Shown: one piece after another, positions 15,699 to 22,623 of the stretch
How the letters are laid out: the number at the start of each line of letters is the position of its first letter
How positions within the stretch are numbered: position 1 is the first letter of the stretch
Source of the DNA: an uncultured Oscillospiraceae bacterium
GTDB lineage: Bacteria; Bacillota; Clostridia; Oscillospirales; Oscillospiraceae
Length of the DNA stretch: 34,631 nt
Reading direction: 5' to 3'
NCBI GenBank assembly: GCA_910579725.1
Contig: CAJTUD010000014.1
Location: 1-34,631, forward strand
Notes under the pieces: generated by a model
The model's database searches: none
What the model was told of the DNA's origin: nothing
The model's input: only the letters and a program-made list of their open reading frames with translations
Made by a program: the position numbers and the translations under genes

Positions 15699-15725
15699 CG
15701 GGGAGAGGACTGAGTCCTCTCCCCG
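15699..15725 (-). terminator. Terminator of the DUF4317 gene
   Basis: A perfect 12-bp stem CGGGGAGAGGAC / GTCCTCTCCCCG with a three-base loop lies nine bases after the DUF4317 stop on the minus strand, followed by TAAAATTTT. It separates this gene from the MITE-like element and the antiporter. Confidence 0.8.
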
Positions 15726-15734
15726 CGATACAAT

Positions 15735-16883
15735 TTACGCTTCCTCTTCTCCACTTATGGAAACCGGCAAACCGTTGACCTCAATATCATTCCCAGCCGG
15801 AATCAACAGATACTTGACACCGTCAATTATCCGGGTTTCCACCAGATAACTGCATGACGGCTCTACCGTGACGGTAGCCTCTCCGGCTTTGACTGCAAAC
15901 CGCTTGCTGTCAATCAGATTCTCTGGGTTCAGAGAGGCGTTTTCACCGAAGCGGTCTGCGCACTCCCTTCGGAATGCCTCCGCCTGCTCTGGGACAACTC
16001 CCTGTCGGAGGAGAATCTCCTCCACCTCCCCAACGGTGATGGAAGGCGGCTCCGGATCTTTTTCCTCTTTGCTTGTCTCAATTTTTTCCCGCAGCTGTTC
16101 ATGGATGGCCTGCACCACCTCCAGACGGCAGGAACCGGCCAGCGCTCCGGTGAGGGCTGACTCAAATGCCTCCCGCTGCTCTCCGGCTGACATAGGAGGC
16201 TCGGTATGAAACACCGTGTCCAGAAAATCCTGGTGCAGATCTCCGGCGGATTTGGTGTAAAACAGAACATTGTATATGTTGGCCGCCCTGTCGTCAAAGG
16301 TCGGGAATAAAAATCCCAGTTCTGGAGCGGCGACAATCTGCTCCGGAGCGCAGCTGTGAAATTCATTCTCTCCGGCGAAATACCCCAGCTCCATTTTTCC
16401 ATTCTTCACCGGACAAACGCCGCAGAGGATGTAGCGGTACACAGAGTCAGACTCCCCCCGGCGGTCCTCGCTGTCTCCGCCGCGGTTGGGCACATCATAG
16501 ACATCATAAGCCAGCAGGATCACATAGTTCATGTCACCCATGTCCAGGGAGTCGATGACCTTATGGTAGAATTCCTCCCTGATTTCTCCGCTTTTCAGCT
16601 CCGACTCCCGCAGCGCGGAGAGCAACCGGTATTCGTCGCTGTCCATCACCTGCTCAGTGGAAAATACGATGTCAATCAGGTTTTTCCCAAGAGTTCCAGA
16701 CAAGGTCTTTTTCAACAGTCCCAGATATTTTTCTGCCTCCTGTTCACTCATCCGGCCCAGATTTTCGTCCAGATAAGAAATAATCTCCTTGTTGCTGTTA
16801 ACGTAGCATCCGTAAACGCACTTCATGGCACACTTTTCCGGGCGGAGACGGCGGCGCAGTTCCCCCAGTTCTTTTTGGTTCAT
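15735..16883 (-). CDS. DUF4317 protein
   Basis: This 382-residue soluble protein matches the DUF4317 family of Clostridia. Its opening is MNQKELGELRRRLRPEKC, followed by CVYGCYVNSNKEIISYLDENLG and TLSGTLGKNLIDIVFSTEQV. A mid-region follows with SLDMGDMNYVILLAYDVYDVP and YILCGVCPVKNGKMELGYF. No catalytic motif or membrane segment is apparent, and the function of the family is not known. It lies 132 bases after the spoIIM-type gene and ends at its own terminator. Its start follows GCGAGGA. That gap shows no clear promoter. Confidence 0.85.
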   Translation of the reverse strand: MNQKELGELRRRLRPEKCAMKCVYGCYVNSNKEIISYLDENLGRMSEQEAEKYLGLLKKTLSGTLGKNLIDIVFSTEQVMDSDEYRLLSALRESELKSGEIREEFYHKVIDSLDMGDMNYVILLAYDVYDVPNRGGDSEDRRGESDSVYRYILCGVCPVKNGKMELGYFAGENEFHSCAPEQIVAAPELGFLFPTFDDRAANIYNVLFYTKSAGDLHQDFLDTVFHTEPPMSAGEQREAFESALTGALAGSCRLEVVQAIHEQLREKIETSKEEKDPEPPSITVGEVEEILLRQGVVPEQAEAFRRECADRFGENASLNPENLIDSKRFAVKAGEATVTVEPSCSYLVETRIIDGVKYLLIPAGNDIEVNGLPVSISGEEEA

Positions 16884-17015
16884 AAATGAGTCCTCGCTTT
16901 TTCAGTCAGTCTCGCCTCTTGGGAAGGCGGCAAATATTTCCTGCCTATTCTGCCGGGAAAATGCCGGAAAAGCAGCTCCCTTCCTGCTCTTCCCAATTGC
17001 ATCCGTCTTCCAGCC

Positions 17016-17639
17016 TCACAGGAACAATCCCATGACAACCGGTGTAACATAGCACTCAACGAAAGCCGCCGCCGCAGTCAGCGGCGCAACCAGCAGCACC
17101 ACCACCCGCAGAAGATCCTCCAGCAGCTCCAACGTCGGAATGCGCTCCGGGCTGCTCACCACCAGACGGCACATATTCCGGCAGAGATAAACGCCGCAGG
17201 CAATTGAGAAAATCAGCGCGGGGATTTCAAAAATTCCGTGTGGGAGAATTCCTGCCAGATATGCGGCAATAGAATTCCCGCCGGATGCAAATACCGCTGC
17301 CAACAGTCCCAGAAGAGCGCCGTTCATCAGCAGGCTGAAAATGGGGAGAAACAGAAATGGGACAACTCCGTATGCGGCGGACACCAGCATGGCTCGCCAG
17401 TTGTTCATCAGCAGCGCGAAAACCGACATCCCCCCATTTTCATCAATCACACCGGATTCCGAGATCTGCTCCATAAAGGAATTCAGCGTCTGATATGCCT
17501 GCTCTGGAAACAGAAGCCCGATTCCAACGCCCAGCAGCACCGCAAGAACCATTCCCAGAGCACAGAACCCCAAGGTCCGGCGAAAATCTCCCTTTAAAAA
17601 CTTTCCCAGCAAGGCTGCCTGTTCTTTCACCCAATTCAT
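17016..17639 (-). CDS. spoIIM: Stage II sporulation protein M family membrane protein
   Basis: This 207-residue protein has five or six membrane segments and the SpoIIM/COG1300 landmarks: a short cytoplasmic start, FALLMNNWRAMLVSAAYGVVPFLFLP and YLAGILPHGIFEIPALIFSIACGVYL. SpoIIM forms a complex with SpoIIP and SpoIID (DMP) that thins septal peptidoglycan and drives engulfment. The SpoIIM-like family also has non-sporulation members, so the symbol is tentative. The ATG at 17639 overlaps the gltX stop as ATGA, so translation is probably coupled to an essential tRNA synthetase. The Shine-Dalgarno candidate (GGAG) is rather far away, which fits coupling. Length is normal for the family. Confidence 0.82.
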   Translation of the reverse strand: MNWVKEQAALLGKFLKGDFRRTLGFCALGMVLAVLLGVGIGLLFPEQAYQTLNSFMEQISESGVIDENGGMSVFALLMNNWRAMLVSAAYGVVPFLFLPIFSLLMNGALLGLLAAVFASGGNSIAAYLAGILPHGIFEIPALIFSIACGVYLCRNMCRLVVSSPERIPTLELLEDLLRVVVLLVAPLTAAAAFVECYVTPVVMGLFL

Positions 17640-19120
17640 TTGCCGAGCATCTCCAGTCCCAGCCGCAGACGCCACAGGCACTCCTCCCTGCCCAGAATAA
17701 GGCAGATTTCCACCGCGCCGCCTGGCGTAACAGCCCGCCCCGCCGCCGCGATCCGCACCGGCCACATGAGCGTGGCATTTTTGACCTCCAGTTTTGCCGC
17801 AAGGTTCATCAGGCAGTCGTGGATTCCATCCTGGGTCCAGTCTGTGATCTCCTCCAAGGCGGGAATGGCAGATTCCAGCATCTGTCTGGACACCTCAGCA
17901 TTTGTTTTGGACTTTTTGTTGGTGAACAGGTCCACTTCATAGGCCGGCAGAGTCTCAAAAAATTCCACCTTCTCCGGAATCTCCGTCAGGCGCTCGCACC
18001 GGGCCTGAAGCAGGGCGGCAATCGCCCGGGTATCCAGCGCAGGATTCTTCACCGTCTGCCGGATATACGGCTCCGCCACGGCATGGAAGGCTTCCGGCGT
18101 CATGGCCCGGAGATACAGGGCGTTGAAATGGGTCAGCTTCTCAATATCAAAGATGGCAGGTGACTTGGATATCCCGCCGATATCAAAGGTTTCCGCCAGC
18201 TCGTTCAGAGAGAATACCTCCTGCTCCGCCTTGTCACCTCGGGGACTCCAACCCAGCAACGCCACATAATTGAGAATTGCTTCGGTAAGATATCCCTGGG
18301 CCTTCAGATCCTCGTAAGAGGGATCGCCGTGGCGCTTGCTCATTTTGTTCTGCTGGTCCCGCATGACGGGAGAGCAGTGGACATAGGTGGGAACCTCCCA
18401 ACCGAAAGACTTGTACAGCAAGTTGTATTTGGGCGCGGAGGACAGATATTCGCTTCCGCGCACCACATGGGTGATGCCCATAAGATGGTCGTCAATGACA
18501 TTGGCGAAATTATAGGTAGGCAGGCCGTCCCGTTTAAGCAGCACCTGATCGTCCAGGGTGGAGTTGTCTACCGTGATATCGCCGAAAATCGCGTCGTGGA
18601 AGGTGGTGGTCCCTTTTTCCGGAATCCTCTGACGGATGACATAGGGCTCTCCCGCCTCCACGCGGGCCTGGGCCTCCTCTGGGCGCAAGGCGCGGCAGGG
18701 ATCAGCCTCACGGTTGAAATCGCCGGAATCCTCCTCGCTCTCGCTTTTCTCACAGAAGCAGTAATACGCATGCCCCTTCTCCACCAGCAGTCTGGCATAT
18801 CTGCCGTAAGTGTCCCGGCGCTCCGATTGAATATAGGGCGCCACGGGTCCGCCCACGTCCGGCCCCTCGTCGTGGTGCAAACCGCACTCAGCCATAGTAC
18901 GGTAGATGACGTCCGTCGCGCCGTCCACCAGACGGCCCTGATCGGTATCCTCAATGCGAAGAATGAAAGTTCCGCCGCCGCTGCGGGCGATCAGCCAGGT
19001 ATAGAGGGCGGTGCGCAGATTGCCCACATGCATATATCCCGTGGGAGAAGGGGCGAATCGTGTACGGATTTTTCCGCGGGGAATTTTGGCCTCCATATCA
19101 TGGAAATAGGTCATGTCCAT
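17636..19120 (-). CDS. gltX: Glutamyl-tRNA synthetase
   Basis: This 494-residue class I synthetase charges tRNA-Glu. The HIGH-type motif is in APSPTGYMHVGN near the N-terminus and the KMSKS-type motif reads KMSKRHG. The catalytic domain is followed by the alpha-helical anticodon-binding domain. IEDTDQGR, which binds ATP and glutamate, is present. The start is the ATG at 19120, with AAGGAG nine bases upstream; the open frame runs 44 codons further into the preceding GNAT gene. It follows that gene by 49 bases and overlaps the spoIIM gene by four bases. No T-box leader was seen. Confidence 0.96.
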   Translation of the reverse strand: MDMTYFHDMEAKIPRGKIRTRFAPSPTGYMHVGNLRTALYTWLIARSGGGTFILRIEDTDQGRLVDGATDVIYRTMAECGLHHDEGPDVGGPVAPYIQSERRDTYGRYARLLVEKGHAYYCFCEKSESEEDSGDFNREADPCRALRPEEAQARVEAGEPYVIRQRIPEKGTTTFHDAIFGDITVDNSTLDDQVLLKRDGLPTYNFANVIDDHLMGITHVVRGSEYLSSAPKYNLLYKSFGWEVPTYVHCSPVMRDQQNKMSKRHGDPSYEDLKAQGYLTEAILNYVALLGWSPRGDKAEQEVFSLNELAETFDIGGISKSPAIFDIEKLTHFNALYLRAMTPEAFHAVAEPYIRQTVKNPALDTRAIAALLQARCERLTEIPEKVEFFETLPAYEVDLFTNKKSKTNAEVSRQMLESAIPALEEITDWTQDGIHDCLMNLAAKLEVKNATLMWPVRIAAAGRAVTPGGAVEICLILGREECLWRLRLGLEMLGK

Positions 19121-19169
19121 TAACAGGCTCTCCTTTATCGTCTTTATCGTCAGTAATTTTCGCTGGATT

Positions 19170-19643
19170 TCAAGGACGCAGATAATATCCGGATTCCAAG
19201 CCGTCCTCCACAAAGGACTCCTGGAGATGGAATCCATTTCTCTCCAGTACACGGATAGAACCGACGTTCGCCAGGAAGGTGAACGCTCCTACACGCTTCA
19301 GTCCGAACCGTTCCCCAATCTCCTGCAGGAACAGTCTCAAGGACGCTGTGGCAGCTCCTTTCCCCCACAGTTCCTGTTCAAAAACACAGTAGCTGACCAT
19401 TGCCTGGGGATCTCCCGACGGGTCCATACCGTAGCACCAGATATCGCCCACATACTGGCCATCCACATAGATTGTGCGGCCAAAGCTCTTTGCGCCGGGT
19501 TTCCGGGTCTCGCGAAAAGCTTCCAGCGCTTCTTCCAGAGTCCGGGCCTTCTGCGGCAAAGTTTGTTGGATGACGGGAACGCAGGCTCTACGGAAATATA
19601 TCGCTGCCGTATCCCCGGTGCGGTCCCGGAGTGTGACTGTCAT
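19170..19643 (-). CDS. GNAT acetyltransferase
   Basis: This 157-residue protein is a GNAT-fold acetyltransferase of the RimJ/RimL kind. MVSYCVFEQELWGKGAATASL is its acetyl-CoA loop and ANVGSIRVLERNGF the usual C-terminal helix-strand. Members acetylate protein N-termini or small molecules, and the substrate here is unknown. It is the first gene of a unit that continues into gltX and spoIIM. AAGGAG lies nine bases before the ATG. Confidence 0.83.
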   Translation of the reverse strand: MTVTLRDRTGDTAAIYFRRACVPVIQQTLPQKARTLEEALEAFRETRKPGAKSFGRTIYVDGQYVGDIWCYGMDPSGDPQAMVSYCVFEQELWGKGAATASLRLFLQEIGERFGLKRVGAFTFLANVGSIRVLERNGFHLQESFVEDGLESGYYLRP

Positions 19644-19678
19644 GGATACGCGCTCCTTCTTCTCAGACTTTGCTGCCC

Positions 19679-19707
19679 ATTATACAATACTTTTTCCGTT
19701 CCCGCAA
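19679..19707 (-). promoter_or_regulatory. Promoter of the GNAT-gltX-spoIIM unit
   Basis: On the minus strand a perfect -10 TATAAT (19679-19684) lies 17 bases after a weak -35 TTGCGG (19702-19707). The GNAT start codon is about 36 bases downstream of the -10. Confidence 0.6.
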
Positions 19708-19759
19708 CAAGAAAAAATGGCGGACAAAATTGTATTTTCCCTAAAAAGTAACAAGACCG

Positions 19760-19788
19760 ATGACGCTTTGATACAAAGCGGATACAAT
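19760..19788 (+). promoter_or_regulatory. Candidate promoter of the second two-component system
   Basis: ATGACG (19760-19765) and TACAAT (19783-19788) are 17 bases apart, 110 bases before the regulator start. The -10 lies within ATACAATT (19782-19789), whose inverted partner AATTGTAT is at 19728-19735. The spacer has a GCTTTG-ata-CAAAGC inverted repeat. These repeats could be operators. Confidence 0.45.
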
Positions 19789-19897
19789 TTCCAGCGAAAA
19801 TAATAAAAACTGGGAACTCTTTCTCTTTTCTATGCGTCATATTCTATGGAGGAAAAGCAGTCTCCTTTCACAACACAAGAAAGCGCGAGGGGCAGGT

Positions 19898-20590
19898 ATG
19901 AGCGATAAAATATTAATTGTAGACGACGACCATGAAATTCGTGATGTTCTGCGGGTTCTGCTGACCAGTGAGCATTTCGAGGTTGCGGAAGCCTCCGGCG
20001 GCGAAGAAGCTTTGCGGTATCTGGAGGAGCATCCGGTGGACCTGGTGATCCTGGACGTCATGATGGATGGGATCTCTGGATACCATGTGTGCCTCCAGCT
20101 GCGGGAAAAATGGAACGTACCGGTTCTGTTTCTCACTGCCAAGAGCAAAGAATCGGATCTGACCATGGGCTATTCCAGCGGCGGGGACGACTATCTGGTC
20201 AAGCCCTTCTCTTACCCGGAGCTTCTGGCCAGGGTAAAGGGGCTTCTGCGGCGGTATCAGGTTTATCGGGGAAAACCGGAGTCCGCGCAGGAGGAGGCGG
20301 AGTGGTGCGGCCTGCGGGTTAACCTTACCAGCAACATGGTCTGGCGCAGCGACCGCGAAATTGACCTGACGGATACAGAGTGGCGCATCCTGCGGCTGCT
20401 GATCTGCAATCGCGGAAAAATTTTCTCTATGGAAAATCTTTATGAAAGTGTGTGGAAGGAACCATATTTCCCTTCCTCCTCCAATACCATCATGGTACAT
20501 ATCCGCCGCCTTCGGGAAAAGGTGGAATCGGACCCCCGCCACCCGGAGTACATCAAAACCGTATGGGGAAAGGGGTATCGGATTGGATAA
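19898..20590 (+). CDS. OmpR-family response regulator (VanR/PhoP-like)
   Basis: This 230-residue protein has a receiver domain with acidic residues D9-D11, phosphorylated aspartate D53 (VILDVMMDG) and lysine K102 (YLVKPF). A winged-helix domain follows with IDLTDTEWRILRLL and the end strand VWGKGYRIG. The start is the ATG at 19898 (MSDKILIVDDD) behind GAGGGG; 22 further upstream codons in frame do not fit the family. The kinase gene starts inside its last codons, so the two are coupled. GTAAGA repeats before the solute-binding lipoprotein gene 2 kb downstream are candidate targets. Confidence 0.93.
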   Translation: MSDKILIVDDDHEIRDVLRVLLTSEHFEVAEASGGEEALRYLEEHPVDLVILDVMMDGISGYHVCLQLREKWNVPVLFLTAKSKESDLTMGYSSGGDDYLVKPFSYPELLARVKGLLRRYQVYRGKPESAQEEAEWCGLRVNLTSNMVWRSDREIDLTDTEWRILRLLICNRGKIFSMENLYESVWKEPYFPSSSNTIMVHIRRLREKVESDPRHPEYIKTVWGKGYRIG

Positions 20591-21965
20591 AAAGCATCAC
20601 TTTTCCCGGCTGGGCGCAAGACTGGTTGGCGTATCGGTGCTGGGTCTCGCGCTGGCCTTCGCCATATTCTATCTGGTGGACAGCGTGGCCGTCCCCTGGT
20701 TTTTGCACAGCGAACAGTTCGCTCCCCTCTGGCAACTCCGGGACAAAGCCACTGTCCAGGCGTATCAGGATTACGTGACGGAGCGCGGACTTACCGTTCA
20801 GCAGGCAACCAGCGACGAGGACGGACAGTTGAACCGGATCTCCGCCGGGCTTTACATAATTATGGTGGGAAATCCGCCGTTTGACATATCAAGCGCCGCC
20901 CCCACCGGCACGAACAGGGATGACATCAACTACAGCCTCACCTGGGAGTACAAAACCGGAGTGGTCGCCACTTCTGTGAACCCCTCAGTGGAAATCCTTA
21001 TGGAGCTCTACCAGATTCAGTGCGCCGACGGAGTGCTGTACGTCTCCAACACTCCTGCCGCTGTGCGCTATGGCGGACTTGGACGGATCACAGGACTGGC
21101 ATTGGCGCTGTTGGGATTCTGCGCGGTGGTGATCCCCTCCATTATTCGGCTGCCCAGACGGATTGTGGAGCTATCCAGGGAAACCGGCGTATTGATGGCG
21201 GGCGATCTGGAACACCCCATCCATATAAAAGGCCGGGATGAGCTTAGCGAGCTGGGAGAGGACATCGAGAGACTGCGCCGCTCTGTTCTGGCCAGAATCG
21301 CAGGCGAGCGGGCGGCGGTGGCTGCCAACAGCCACCTGACCTCCTCCCTGTCCCACGATCTGCGCACTCCGCTGACCAAGCTGACAGGTTACTTGGACAT
21401 TCTGAACTATCAGAGGTATCAGACTCAGTCCGAGCACGATGAGTTCCTTCGTCTGGCTTCTGAAAAAGCCGCTCAGATCAAAGCTCTCACCGACCAGCTT
21501 TTTGCCAGCGCCCAGGTGGACGCGCCCATGTCCGGACTGGAGCAGCCTCCGGAAGCGGTGGATGGCGCGGCGCTGCTGGGGCAGCTTCTGACAGAGCAGT
21601 GCGACGACCTTCGCCGGGAGGGCTTTGATGTGGAGCCCCCCGTCTTCTTCCACGACTTTTCTCTCTATCTGTCCACGGCGGACGTCGTGAGGATTTTTGA
21701 CAACCTGTTCTCCAATCTTCGGAAGTACGCCGATCCGGCTATCCCTGTCCACATTCAGGCGGAGGAGAGCCAGGAAACCGTTGTTTTACGGATAGAAAAC
21801 CGCGCTCTCCCCGCTCCGGACCGGGCCGACAGCCACGGACTGGGCATACCCACTGTGAGGGAATTGATGGCCCGCTCAGGCGGGACGTTGGAGGTACGGC
21901 TGGGCGACGGCGTTTACCGGAGCATGCTGACCTTCCCCAAGTACCGGGGAACCGGAAAAATGTGA
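20583..21965 (+). CDS. Sensor histidine kinase with extracellular domain and HAMP
   Basis: The kinase is about 460 residues long if it starts at the TTG at 20583. AAAGGGG lies seven bases before that codon, which overlaps the regulator stop. The first membrane segment is at about 12-33 and an extracellular domain at about 34-167. The second segment (168-188) is followed by a HAMP linker, a HisKA domain with H258 in SLSHDLRTPL, and an ATPase domain with NLFSNLRKYA and HGLGIPTVREL. The ATPase G-box is somewhat reduced compared with GTGLGL. The ligand is unknown. The lipoprotein gene that follows by 13 bases is probably in the same operon. Confidence 0.9.
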   Translation: MDKKHHFSRLGARLVGVSVLGLALAFAIFYLVDSVAVPWFLHSEQFAPLWQLRDKATVQAYQDYVTERGLTVQQATSDEDGQLNRISAGLYIIMVGNPPFDISSAAPTGTNRDDINYSLTWEYKTGVVATSVNPSVEILMELYQIQCADGVLYVSNTPAAVRYGGLGRITGLALALLGFCAVVIPSIIRLPRRIVELSRETGVLMAGDLEHPIHIKGRDELSELGEDIERLRRSVLARIAGERAAVAANSHLTSSLSHDLRTPLTKLTGYLDILNYQRYQTQSEHDEFLRLASEKAAQIKALTDQLFASAQVDAPMSGLEQPPEAVDGAALLGQLLTEQCDDLRREGFDVEPPVFFHDFSLYLSTADVVRIFDNLFSNLRKYADPAIPVHIQAEESQETVVLRIENRALPAPDRADSHGLGIPTVRELMARSGGTLEVRLGDGVYRSMLTFPKYRGTGKM

Positions 21966-21978
21966 AGGAGAAAACGGT

Positions 21979-22518
21979 ATGAAAAAGCGGTGTCTGCTGG
22001 TGCTGCTGCTCCTGCTGCTGTGCGCCGGCTGCGGCGGAAAGAACATTCCGGTGGAGGTCTGGGTGGATTACTTCCGGACGGACGATATACCCTGGGAGGA
22101 GATCAGAACGCTGACCCTGCCGGAATTCCCGGGGGTCATTTTCACCTGGACCCCTGGGGAAGTGACCGCCAGCGATGGAGAGACAGTCAAAATACTGTTT
22201 ACCGGAATGCCGGTCTGGAATGTATTTCTGCACGACCTGACCGGCGACGGCAAGCCGGAGCTCTGCGCCACAGTCAGCTGGGGCTCCGGGATCGTGGATA
22301 CGCATGTGATCGTATATGATTATGCCGCCGGGGCATCTTACTGTCTGTCGGACAGAGGATTCTACGACTATGCGCTGATTGATGAGACCCGCACCTTACA
22401 GGTTATAAAATCGCAAACCCCAGGTATCTTGCGGGAAGAGAGAGAATCTTCTGAAAAGGGGACGCTCAGCCTCGTACCGGACGGTGATGGAAATTTCCAA
22501 CTGGCAATGGAAACGTAA
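21979..22518 (+). CDS. Small lipoprotein with a calcium-loop-like motif
   Basis: This 179-residue protein has a lipoprotein signal (MKKR, a leucine-rich stretch and a lipobox LCAGC with lipidated C18). The mature part contains HDLTGDGKPELCATV, which resembles the calcium-binding DxTGDGxxEL loops of VCBS/FG-GAP-like proteins, and VYDYAAGASYCLSDRGFYDY. Similar domains occur in Clostridia as surface parts of M56/BlaR1-type proteins, but I recall this rather than having tested it. AAGGAG lies eight bases upstream. Being downstream of a kinase with an extracellular domain, it could be an accessory sensor or a target. Function unknown. Confidence 0.8.
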   Translation: MKKRCLLVLLLLLLCAGCGGKNIPVEVWVDYFRTDDIPWEEIRTLTLPEFPGVIFTWTPGEVTASDGETVKILFTGMPVWNVFLHDLTGDGKPELCATVSWGSGIVDTHVIVYDYAAGASYCLSDRGFYDYALIDETRTLQVIKSQTPGILREERESSEKGTLSLVPDGDGNFQLAMET

Positions 22519-22560
22519 ATCGTAAGAATTTGTAAGAGTTTTCCCCATCCCGTTGTAAGA
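22515..22560 (+). repeat. GTAAGA direct repeats before the binding-protein gene
   Basis: GTAAGA occurs at 22522-22527, 22532-22537 and 22555-22560, with a related GTAAAT at 22515-22520 that overlaps the lipoprotein stop. The last two GTAAGA copies are preceded by TT or TTT. Spacings are 7, 10 and 23 bases. Arrays of this kind are bound by OmpR-family regulators. No convincing -35/-10 pair could be fixed in the same stretch. Confidence 0.4.
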
Positions 22561-22570
22561 TTTATCCGTT

Positions 22571-22617
22571 ATCCTCCTTGTCATACCCAGCCGGCAGAAG
22601 TCGGCGGCAAGGAGGAT
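22571..22617 (+). promoter_or_regulatory. Hairpin hiding a ribosome binding site, possibly also a terminator
   Basis: ATCCTCCTTG (22571-22580) and CAAGGAGGAT (22608-22617) form a perfect 10-bp stem. Inside it GCCG and CGGC (22590-22593, 22602-22605) add a second small stem. The 3' arm is the whole Shine-Dalgarno sequence of the next gene, whose ATG follows at 22624. ATTTTT comes after the stem, so it could also act as a terminator for the kinase-lipoprotein operon. Confidence 0.65.
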
Positions 22618-22623
22618 ATTTTT

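Noticed and set aside
19121..19169. Possible T-box leader before gltX
   Set aside because: The gap to the preceding gene is 49 bases, far too short, and no T-box sequence is present.
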